Below are positions 1-6,246 of a stretch of 15,692 nucleotides of DNA, one piece after another. The DNA comes from JAUXEH01 sp965602945 (lineage in GTDB: Bacteria > Acidobacteriota > Aminicenantia > Aminicenantales > Aminicenantaceae), in the NCBI GenBank assembly GCA_965602945.1, contig CBFDBC010000069.1:1-15692 (forward strand), in the 5' to 3' direction. Both the position numbers and the translations under genes were made by a program. The notes beneath the pieces are model-generated. The model made no database searches and had not been told where the DNA came from. It was given only the letters and a program-made list of their open reading frames with translations. Position 1 is the first letter of the stretch. Every line of letters begins with the position of its first letter.

Positions 1-2577
1 TCATTCAAAGCGCAGGGCCTTGACCGGATCGGCGCGGGAGGCCTTAAGCGCCTGGAACCCGACCGTCAGGAAGGCGCTCAGCACTGCAGCCAAAGCCGCC
101 AGGATGAAGATGAAAACACTGATCCCGGTGCGGTAGGCGAAATCCTGCAGCCATCTGTGCATGACCAGGTAGGACACGGGCCAGGCGACAAGGTTGGCCA
201 CTCCCAACAGGAGGATGAATTCCTTGTAGATGAGGAATGTGATCTGTGGGGAAGAAGCACCCAGGACCTTGCGGATCCCGATCTCCTTGGTGCGCTGCTC
301 GGCCGCAAAAGAGGCCAGCCCCAGCAGGCCCAGGCAGGCTATGAACACGGCCAGGCCGGCGAAATATTTCAGGATATCTCCCATCCGCTCCTCAGTGCGG
401 TAGAGAGCCTCGAAGTCTTCGTTCAGGAAGTGGAATTCGAAGGGAAAATTGGGCACGACCCGTTTCCAGGTCTCCTCGACAAAGGTCAGGGAGGAGGGGA
501 TATCCTGTGAGCTCAGGCGGATCATGACAAAGTTGACGCTATCCGGATTGAGCGTGATGACGAGTGGTTCGATGTTTCTCTTGAGAGACAGAAAATGGTA
601 ATTCTTTACTACCCCGATCACCTGCCCGTCCGTGTTCCCGAAGCCGAAGCGCATGTTGACCGCCGAATCCACGCCCATCACCTTCACGAGTTCCTCGTTG
701 ATGATGTAGGCGGATTCCCTGTCCGTGGAAAACTCCCTGGAAAAACTCCGGCCTTCCGCCAGCTTGATGCCCATGGTCTCGAAGAAATCGTAGTCCACCT
801 GGGTCATGAAGGTGGAGACATCGATCTCGGGGTCGCGGCCCTCCCAAAGAGCGCTGTCCGTGTTGCTGCCGACGGCGGAGGGGCGGTGCCGGGCACCGGA
901 GACACCCAGGAGAGCAGGATTTCGCTGCAGCTCGGACTTCAGCTGGCCGTAGAGGCTCCTGTCCACGCCTCTCATGGGGAGGTAGACGGTGTGCTCTTTC
1001 TCATAGCCCAGCTTTTTGGACTTGAGGAAATTCAGCTGGCTGTACACTACGCCGGTCCCGATGATGAGGGAGATGGAGAGCGTGAACTGCACCACCACCA
1101 GTGCCCTGCGGAAGAGGGTGCTCCCGGGCCCTGACTGCAGCTTCCCCCGGAGTGTCCGGATGGGCTGGAAAGAACCCAGGAACAGGGCGGGGTAGCTGCC
1201 GGACACCAGGCCCGTGAGCAGGGCCACTCCCGCCAGCCCCCCCAGGAGCTCCCCATAGCCGAGGAGATTCAAAGATATGTGTTTTCCCGTCAGGGAGTTG
1301 AAAAACGGCAGTGCAGCGACCACGATGCCCAGCGCGATCATCAGCGATATCAGTGTGAAGAGCAGGGATTCCCCGTAGAACTGGCGGGTGATCTCGCCCC
1401 TTAAGGCGCCTACCACTTTCCGGATCCCCACCTCCTTGGCCCGTTTGGCGGAGCGGGCGGTCGAGAGGTTCATGAAATTGATGCAGGCTATCAGAAGTAC
1501 GAAGAGGGCGATGACGGAGAAGATGTAGACATACTGGGAGGCGCGGGGCCCCGTGTCGAAGCCGAAGTGGCTGTACAGATGGATGTGTGTCAGGGGCATG
1601 AGTGAGAATGTCAGGTCCTCGATATCCCGCTGCCGCTCATTCAGCGCCGTGATCTTGGCCGTGACCTGCGCGGCGGAGGCGTCTCCCCGAAGTTTGATGT
1701 AGGTGGGGATGTTGTTGCTGTCCCAGCTTTCATTCGTTAATCCCAGGTCTTCCAGAAATTTGAAGGAGAGGAGCATATTGAACTGGAAATCCGAATTCTT
1801 TGGGACGTCCTGCATGACACCGGTGATCCGGAACGTGTGGCGTGTATTGATTGTCAGAGTCTTCCCCAGCGGATCCTCGTTCCCAAAATATTTTTCGGCC
1901 AGTTCTTCCGATACGACCATCGAATCGGGGTCGTTCAGGGCTGTGCGGGAGTCTCCTTTGACCAGGGGGAAGGTGAATATCTCCAGGAAGGCCGGATCGA
2001 CCGCGCGAATTCCGTCCTGGTAGAGGAGCTTGTCTTCATACCGGACGAGCAGTTCTCCCATGCTCGTGGACCTCACCGCGTGTTCGATCTCCGGGATCTC
2101 GGCTTCCAGGGCCCGCGCCATGGGATAGGGCGAGACCGTGACATGGAACAGTTTTCCGGAGTAGTTCTGATCGAACTCCACCCGGTAGAGCTGATCCGTG
2201 TGGATATGGAAGCGGTTGAAGGAGAGCTCGTCCAGGACCCAGAGGCTGATGAGCAGGCAGCACGCCATTCCGATGGCCAGCCCGGTGATGTTGATGAAGG
2301 AGTAACCCTTGTGACGTTTGATGTTGCGGAAAGCGACCTTGAGGTAGTTCTTGAACATGTGAACACTCCAGAAGATGGAATTGAAAATAAAAGAGGGGAG
2401 CGATCGGAAAACCTGTCCCCAATACCAGAGGGCTGCGGCTCCGGCTCCCCTGTCCCGCTTGATCTCAGAGAATATCTCCTCGAAGTCTCCCGCCAGCGTG
2501 ATGTGGTCATCCCTGTGCAGCAGGAGGCCGAGCACCCGGCGGCGGAGCGGTTGGCGGGGAGTCTTGGGTTTTGTCAT
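1..2577 (-). CDS. MacB/FtsX-type ABC transporter permease with permease-prefix N-terminus (858 aa)
   Basis: Inner-membrane permease of the MacB/FtsX superfamily with a duplicated core. Residues about 1-75 form a soluble, basic permease-prefix segment (HRDDHITLAGDFEEIFSEI) seen in long permeases that follow PadR genes. A first membrane segment at about 95-115 (NITGLAIGMACCLLISLW) leads into a MacB-like periplasmic domain. A three-helix FtsX block follows (IFSVIALFVLLIACINFMN, then RAKEVGIRKVVGA), then a second helix and periplasmic domain, and a second FtsX block with the repeated signature RTKEIGIRKVLGA near the C-terminus. The protein ends DPVKALRFE, the usual end of the family, so the gene is complete although its stop is at base 1. 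It starts 7 bp after the padR stop, so the two are almost certainly one operon. No ATP-binding subunit lies in the window. These permeases are usually assigned to export of drugs, peptides or lipoproteins; the substrate here is unknown. Confidence 0.93.
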   Translation of the reverse strand: MTKPKTPRQPLRRRVLGLLLHRDDHITLAGDFEEIFSEIKRDRGAGAAALWYWGQVFRSLPSFIFNSIFWSVHMFKNYLKVAFRNIKRHKGYSFINITGLAIGMACCLLISLWVLDELSFNRFHIHTDQLYRVEFDQNYSGKLFHVTVSPYPMARALEAEIPEIEHAVRSTSMGELLVRYEDKLLYQDGIRAVDPAFLEIFTFPLVKGDSRTALNDPDSMVVSEELAEKYFGNEDPLGKTLTINTRHTFRITGVMQDVPKNSDFQFNMLLSFKFLEDLGLTNESWDSNNIPTYIKLRGDASAAQVTAKITALNERQRDIEDLTFSLMPLTHIHLYSHFGFDTGPRASQYVYIFSVIALFVLLIACINFMNLSTARSAKRAKEVGIRKVVGALRGEITRQFYGESLLFTLISLMIALGIVVAALPFFNSLTGKHISLNLLGYGELLGGLAGVALLTGLVSGSYPALFLGSFQPIRTLRGKLQSGPGSTLFRRALVVVQFTLSISLIIGTGVVYSQLNFLKSKKLGYEKEHTVYLPMRGVDRSLYGQLKSELQRNPALLGVSGARHRPSAVGSNTDSALWEGRDPEIDVSTFMTQVDYDFFETMGIKLAEGRSFSREFSTDRESAYIINEELVKVMGVDSAVNMRFGFGNTDGQVIGVVKNYHFLSLKRNIEPLVITLNPDSVNFVMIRLSSQDIPSSLTFVEETWKRVVPNFPFEFHFLNEDFEALYRTEERMGDILKYFAGLAVFIACLGLLGLASFAAEQRTKEIGIRKVLGASSPQITFLIYKEFILLLGVANLVAWPVSYLVMHRWLQDFAYRTGISVFIFILAALAAVLSAFLTVGFQALKASRADPVKALRFE

Positions 2578-2584
2578 GCTGCTG

Positions 2585-2914
2585 TCATCTGCGGCTCGGA
2601 CGCGCGAGGTCGGCGAAGCCGGCCCACAGTACCTCGTTCATGCGGTTGATCTCGTTCAGGGCGCTCACACCCCGCTTGGTGAGCCGGTAGTAGCGTTTGC
2701 TGAGACCGCGTCTTTCCGGGGTGGCGGTTCCCGAGTAGGAGGAGAGATAACCCCGCTTGGTGAGCCGGTCCAGGGGGAAGTAAACTCCACCCAGGGACAG
2801 CTTCTTCCCGGTCACCTCCTGCAGGTACTTGTATATGGTGGTGCCGTACGCGTTCTCTCCCATTTTCAAGACTGAGAGGAGGATCAGCTCTTCGAGTTTC
2901 GTGAGTATTTCCAT
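2585..2914 (-). CDS. PadR family transcriptional regulator
   Basis: Small winged-helix DNA-binding regulator of 109 residues, the usual size for the short PadR subfamily. The N-terminal helix (MEILTKLEELILLSVL), the AYGTTIYKYL recognition region, the SLGGVYFPLDRLTKRGYL helix-wing segment and the KRYYRLTKRGVSAL stretch are all standard PadR features. The start is supported by AAAGGA about 6 nt upstream of the ATG. It lies directly ahead of the long FtsX permease with a 7-bp gap. In this arrangement the PadR protein commonly represses its own operon and is relieved by a ligand of the transporter. Two matched palindromes upstream (2941-2955 and 2985-3003) are the likely operators. The effector cannot be told from sequence. 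Confidence 0.92.
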   Translation of the reverse strand: MEILTKLEELILLSVLKMGENAYGTTIYKYLQEVTGKKLSLGGVYFPLDRLTKRGYLSSYSGTATPERRGLSKRYYRLTKRGVSALNEINRMNEVLWAGFADLARPSRR

Positions 2915-2940
2915 GGCCTATCCTTTTCCGTTTCTGTATA

Positions 2941-2955
2941 TTCTACAATTTAGAA
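2941..2955. promoter_or_regulatory. Candidate PadR operator, promoter-proximal palindrome
   Basis: The 15-mer TTCTACAATTTAGAA is an inverted repeat (TTCTA, 5-nt spacer, TAGAA). It lies about 26 nt upstream of the padR ATG, where it would overlap the promoter or leader. It matches the second palindrome 46 bp away in 13 of 15 positions. The shared layout and its place upstream of a PadR gene suggest autoregulation; binding is inferred. Confidence 0.55.
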
Positions 2956-2984
2956 GACGCATCACATTGCAGAAACGTTGACAA

Positions 2985-3003
2985 TTTTCTAATATTTAGA
3001 AAA
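2985..3003. promoter_or_regulatory. Candidate PadR operator, distal perfect palindrome
   Basis: A perfect 19-bp inverted repeat, TTTTCTAA-TAT-TTAGAAAA. Its core (2987-3001, TTCTAATATTTAGAA) repeats the proximal box with the same 6-3-6 spacing. The two centres are 46 bp apart. It sits between the divergent padR and mutS-like genes and could affect either. The role as a PadR site is inferred from position and repetition. Confidence 0.55.
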
Positions 3004-3052
3004 CTTTTTCGGCGATGTTTGTATGAGCGCCTCCGAAAATGCAGATGGAACA

Positions 3053-3121
3053 GCGTCATCACGAGCGCAGCGATGTGATCTCCAAGATTGCTTCACACCA
3101 AAGAAGGTGCTCGCAAAGACT
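3053..3121. repeat. Degenerate REP-like intergenic hairpin repeat
   Basis: The segment opens with CGTCATCACGAGCGCAGCGA, has AAGATTGCTTC in the middle and closes with GCTCGCAAAGACT. Its ends are imperfect inverted repeats (GTCATCACGAGC against GCTCGCAAAGAC). The pattern resembles the widespread bacterial REP-like repeat that reads roughly GTCATTGCGAGC ... AAGATTGCTTC ... GCTCGCAATGAC. This copy is decayed in both arms. It occupies much of the gap between padR and the MutS-like gene. The assignment relies on recalled consensus, not on a search. Confidence 0.5.
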
Positions 3122-3191
3122 TAGGGAAATACAGAGACATGGGGATATACTGTTCTATGGACTTGGCGTGAGCTTGATGAGAGGCAGGAAT

Positions 3192-3196
3192 AAGGA
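3192..3196 (+). promoter_or_regulatory. Ribosome binding site for the GTG start of the MutS-like gene
   Basis: AAGGA lies 6 nt before GTG at 3203, which is ideal spacing. The competing ATG at 3221 has GAGGA only 3 nt upstream, which is too close. This favours the GTG start, although ATG is the better codon. Confidence 0.5.
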
Positions 3197-3202
3197 TAAG
3201 AT

Positions 3203-5038
3203 GTGCTGTATCGAGGACACATGAGCTCTGAAACCGTGAACCTGCCGCCTCAAGACACCTACCGGTCCCGCATCCGGGACTGCGACCGAAGTCTCGGGCG
3301 CCAGCGGCCTGTCGAGGCCGCCCTGATCGCCGCCAAGCTGGCCATCATCGCATGCGGCATCTTTTTCCTGTACAAGATCGCGGCCGACGCGAATGCGGAT
3401 TACATCCTCCCATTGGGTGCGGCGATTATCCTGTTCGCAGTGCCCGCCATTGTCCACGAACACTTTATCCGGAAGCGCCAGTTCATCCTCCTTGTGCGCT
3501 CGTTGAACGAGATGGAAATAAAGGCGCTTCAGCACCGCTTCGTGGACTACTCGGACGGCAGCACCTATGCAGACCCCGAGCATCCCTTCGGCTCCGACCT
3601 GGATCTGTTCGGACCGAGGAGTGTGTTCCACTTCCTGAACCGGACCACGACCGCTTTCGGCTCGGAATGCCTTTCGGGCTGGCTCCGTGATCATCCGGGG
3701 CAGGATCCCCGCGGCCTGCTCCATGCCAGGCAGGAGGCTGCGGGCGAGCTGGCCGGCAGGATCGAGCTGCGCCACCGCGTGCAGGCCTTCGGACGGCAGA
3801 TCAAGGGATCGCTGCAGAGGCCCAATTCATTCCCTCAGCTGATGGCCGAGCCCCATCTGGTGTACAAGAACACAGCGCTGACCCTGATCATCCACCTGCT
3901 GCCCGCGTGCACACTGACAGCGGCCGGCCTGATATTTGCCGGGCTTCACTGGGGCATCCCCCTGGGGCTGCTGGTGGTACAGCTGTTTGTCAACCGCCGC
4001 ACCCGGAAACGCATCCACATGATCCATCTCCTGACATCTCACAATGCCAGGGTCTTCAAGGCCTACTCTCAGATCATTCGGCAGATCGAGAATGTGCAGG
4101 TCCTGAGCCCCCTGTTGAAGGAGATGCAGGCACGGCTGCAGGCCGGAGGCAGGCCCGCATCCCGGCATATCAGATCACTCTCCAACCTGGCCTCATTTTT
4201 CGAGCTGCGGAGGAGCGAGATCCTGCATCCGGTGCTTAACAGCATGCTGCTCTGGGACCTGCACTGCGTGCTCCGGCTCGAGCGATGGAAATCCCGCCAT
4301 GCGGAACGGGCGCAGGACTGGCTGCGGACCCTCGGTGAATTCGAGGCACTCTCCAGTTTTGCCAACCTCCGCTTCAATTTTCGGGACTGGGCGTTTCCTG
4401 AGATCGAGCCGGAGGGAGGGATTTTCCTGGCTGAAGCCCTGGGCCATTTCCTCATCTCCCCCGAGGAGCGGGTCTGCAATGATTTCCTGGCGGAGGGGCG
4501 GGGGACCATCCTGGTCGTCACAGGACCCAACATGGCGGGCAAGAGCACATTTCTGAAAACTCTGGGAGTCAATTTGGTGCTGGGTCTGGCCGGGGCCCCG
4601 GTCTGTGCCCGCTCTTGCCGGCTCTCTCCCTTCAAGCTCTACACCAGTATGAAGGTCAGCGATTCCCTCGACAAACATCTGTCCCTGTTCTACGCGGAGC
4701 TCCAGCAACTGAAGAAGATCCTGGATGTCATCCTCCGGGGCGATGACGTCTTTTATCTTCTGGACGAGATGCTCAAGGGGACCAACGCTCTGGACCGGCA
4801 GGCGGGAGCCGTAGCCCTGATGCGCCAGCTGGTCGGATTCAAGGCCTCGGGCGTTGTCGCCACGCATGACCTGGAGCTCACACGTCTCGAGGAGGAGATC
4901 CCCGAGAAGATCAAGAACTTTCACTTCGACGGATTCGTCGAAGGAGACCAGCTTCGTTTCGACTACACCCTCAAGCCGGGGAAGTGCGAGAGCTTCAATG
5001 CTCTAGCCCTCATGCGTAAAATCGGCATCAAAATCTAG
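3203..5038 (+). CDS. Membrane-anchored MutS-family ATPase (MutS-related protein)
   Basis: A 611-residue protein with a C-terminal MutS-type ABC ATPase. It has Walker A GPNMAGKST at about 441-449, Walker B with LLDEML around D521-E522, and the switch motif VATHD at 552-556. Unlike true MutS (about 850 residues) it lacks the N-terminal mismatch-recognition domain. In its place are two predicted membrane helices (about 39-57 and 67-84), and another hydrophobic pair lies at about 224-266. It therefore belongs to the membrane-bound MutS-related group known mainly from Bacteroidota and relatives, whose function is unknown. A role in mismatch repair should not be assumed. The start is GTG 3203 (good Shine-Dalgarno) or ATG 3221. 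It is divergent from padR and stands alone. A repeat element begins at the last base of its stop codon. Confidence 0.88.
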   Translation: MLYRGHMSSETVNLPPQDTYRSRIRDCDRSLGRQRPVEAALIAAKLAIIACGIFFLYKIAADANADYILPLGAAIILFAVPAIVHEHFIRKRQFILLVRSLNEMEIKALQHRFVDYSDGSTYADPEHPFGSDLDLFGPRSVFHFLNRTTTAFGSECLSGWLRDHPGQDPRGLLHARQEAAGELAGRIELRHRVQAFGRQIKGSLQRPNSFPQLMAEPHLVYKNTALTLIIHLLPACTLTAAGLIFAGLHWGIPLGLLVVQLFVNRRTRKRIHMIHLLTSHNARVFKAYSQIIRQIENVQVLSPLLKEMQARLQAGGRPASRHIRSLSNLASFFELRRSEILHPVLNSMLLWDLHCVLRLERWKSRHAERAQDWLRTLGEFEALSSFANLRFNFRDWAFPEIEPEGGIFLAEALGHFLISPEERVCNDFLAEGRGTILVVTGPNMAGKSTFLKTLGVNLVLGLAGAPVCARSCRLSPFKLYTSMKVSDSLDKHLSLFYAELQQLKKILDVILRGDDVFYLLDEMLKGTNALDRQAGAVALMRQLVGFKASGVVATHDLELTRLEEEIPEKIKNFHFDGFVEGDQLRFDYTLKPGKCESFNALALMRKIGIKI

Positions 5039-5232
5039 CCTGAAATAATTCATAAAAGCTGCCAACACATTCCATAAAAAGAAACCTCATATCTTATGTA
5101 GGCATCTTTTACCCTTCGGGCGCGTCAATCTCAGCACATCGACATCGTCGTGGCCCAATCGATGTAGCACACTACACCTCATGAGCCACATCCTTGTCGC
5201 TGCACTAATCTTGCCCCGTGAATTATCCAGGC
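5038..5232. mobile_element. Candidate MITE-like element with terminal inverted repeats
   Basis: The left end GCCTGAAATAATTCAT (5038-5053) is the near reverse complement of the right end GTGAATTATCCAGGC (5218-5232), with one deletion and few mismatches. The 195-bp interior has no convincing coding sequence. It starts on the last base of the MutS-like stop codon. Straight after the right end comes another outward-facing copy of the end sequence (GCCTGGATAATTCATAA, 5233-5249), which makes a head-to-head junction. Small size, no transposase and inverted ends fit a non-autonomous element. No clear target-site duplication was identified, so it could be another kind of intergenic repeat. Confidence 0.42.
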
Positions 5233-5246
5233 GCCTGGATAATTCA
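5219..5246. repeat. 28-bp perfect palindrome
   Basis: TGAATTATCCAGGC (5219-5232) is followed at once by its exact reverse complement (5233-5246), with no spacer. It lies between the convergent MutS-like and barrel genes. It may be the joint of two repeat ends, and as RNA it would fold into a strong hairpin able to protect or end both transcripts. The palindrome itself is directly visible; the role is inferred. Confidence 0.9.
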
Positions 5247-5289
5247 TAAGGATTGCCGATATTCACTTGCAGATTAAGTCCGGCTGGGT

Positions 5290-6003
5290 TCAGAAGGCGA
5301 AGGCGACGCCAATCTTGGGCATCAGGATGTCGGTGCGGGACCGGTTCAAATAATAAGTGACGCCATCGTCCCCCAGTTCCATATCTCCGGGCTGCATGTA
5401 GTACGCCGGCCCTCCCCGGAGATAGCGGATTCCGACATCCAGGAGGACCGCAAACGAACCCTTTTCCGCGGTTGGAGCCCGCCCGAACAGGCCCAGCATC
5501 AGTCCTCCGCCCAGGCCGTAGCTGAAGACGGTGGAGCGGATGTGGTTGGTGCTGGCGATCTGCTCGTATTCCCAATCCGAATCGTCGTAGGCCCGGGTGT
5601 CTGTGGTCAAGTGCTGCAGCCCGATCAGGCCCTCGATGTACGGCCGGGCCGGACCCAGGCTGGGCTGCAGACGAAGCAGGGCGTGGCTGCGGAAGATGGC
5701 GTTGGAGGTGCTCACCTTGACCCATATATCCGGGATGGTCCCGCTGAAAGGCTCCCACCGGCTCTGCCATCCGTAGATGTGATAGGCGAAGGCCGCTCCG
5801 ATGTGTAGAGCGGAGTCAGGGATCCGGTAAAGGAGGTCCATGCTCCCTCCCCAGCCGATCCGGTCCATGACCTGGTGAAATTCACCCTGGGGGAAAAACG
5901 GTTCGAAGGCCAGGCCCATCTGCCACCTGTTTTGGCCGGTCTCGGCCGCCGCGGTCCCAAGGAGAACGAGAAACAGCAGCCCGGGGATCCATATTTTCCT
6001 CAT
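5290..6003 (-). CDS. Predicted outer-membrane beta-barrel protein with signal peptide
   Basis: A 237-residue exported protein from the ATG at 6001-6003. The start is fixed by AGGAGG 8 nt upstream; an in-frame ATG 21 bp further out lacks such a site. The N-terminus is a clear Sec signal peptide (MRKIWIPGLLFLVLLGTAAA, cleavage near AAA-ET). The mature chain alternates polar and hydrophobic residues with many Gly and aromatic positions (WQMGLAFEPF, IGAAFAYHIYGW, GGGLMLGLFG). It ends KIGVAFAF, with the terminal Phe that the BAM machinery recognises. This fits a small 8- to 10-strand barrel. No named family was recognised and no substrate can be given. The gene stands alone, convergent with the MutS-like gene, and a sigma-54-like promoter sits just upstream. 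Confidence 0.78.
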   Translation of the reverse strand: MRKIWIPGLLFLVLLGTAAAETGQNRWQMGLAFEPFFPQGEFHQVMDRIGWGGSMDLLYRIPDSALHIGAAFAYHIYGWQSRWEPFSGTIPDIWVKVSTSNAIFRSHALLRLQPSLGPARPYIEGLIGLQHLTTDTRAYDDSDWEYEQIASTNHIRSTVFSYGLGGGLMLGLFGRAPTAEKGSFAVLLDVGIRYLRGGPAYYMQPGDMELGDDGVTYYLNRSRTDILMPKIGVAFAF

Positions 6004-6011
6004 TGGTCGAA

Positions 6012-6017
6012 CCTCCT
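6012..6017 (-). promoter_or_regulatory. Ribosome binding site that sets the barrel protein start
   Basis: A full AGGAGG on the minus strand, 8 nt before the ATG at 6003. The resulting protein begins directly with the signal peptide MRKIW, so the longer in-frame start at 6024 is unlikely. Confidence 0.85.
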
Positions 6018-6050
6018 CGATCATGGGAGTAAGCTGTCCATCCCCTGAGC

Positions 6051-6066
6051 TGCAAGAATCATACCA
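6051..6066 (-). promoter_or_regulatory. Candidate sigma-54 (-24/-12) promoter of the barrel gene
   Basis: On the minus strand TGGTATGATTCTTGCA fits the sigma-54 pattern TGGYACRNNNNTTGCW at every position but one (T for C at position 6), with the needed 10-bp spacing between GG and GC. Transcription would begin about 35-40 nt before the ATG. The embedded TATGAT could instead be a sigma-70 -10 box, but no good -35 precedes it at 17 bp. An rpoN gene and enhancer-binding protein would have to be present elsewhere. Confidence 0.5.
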
Positions 6067-6158
6067 ATAGAAACCAGGGAAAAGGGCTCTGCACGGACGC
6101 AGGATTGTCTCCCATAAGGGTCAGTTGTCCTCAAAAGGGCCTCATGATGAGTCGGGTT

Positions 6159-6187
6159 TTGACATCTTCGTCAACCATGAATATGAT
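6159..6187 (+). promoter_or_regulatory. Sigma-70 promoter of the M24 peptidase gene
   Basis: Perfect -35 TTGACA (6159-6164), a 17-bp spacer, and -10 TATGAT (6182-6187, 5 of 6). The leader would be about 50 nt and contains the strong site GAGGAGG just before ATG 6247. The -35 lies inside an inverted repeat TTGAC-N6-GTCAA (6159-6174), which could be a repressor site. Confidence 0.8.
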
Positions 6188-6246
6188 AGACAGGCATTTA
6201 TCAATAAATCTACAGGAGACTATCTTTCCGCAAACGAGGAGGTCAC

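Noticed and set aside
1837..2649. 270-codon plus-strand open frame opposite the permease and PadR genes
   Set aside because: It is the complement of clearly conserved FtsX and PadR coding sequence, has no recognisable domain, and spans two genes; a shadow of GC-rich coding DNA.
2978..3006. TTGACA at 2978-2983 as a plus-strand promoter -35
   Set aside because: No -10 hexamer is found 16-18 bp downstream; the sequence there is A/T-rich palindrome and AAACTT.
5087..5770. 227-codon minus-strand open frame across the repeat element and barrel gene
   Set aside because: It is out of frame with the barrel gene, which has a signal peptide, ideal ribosome site and terminal Phe. The extension into the repeat region shows no domain.
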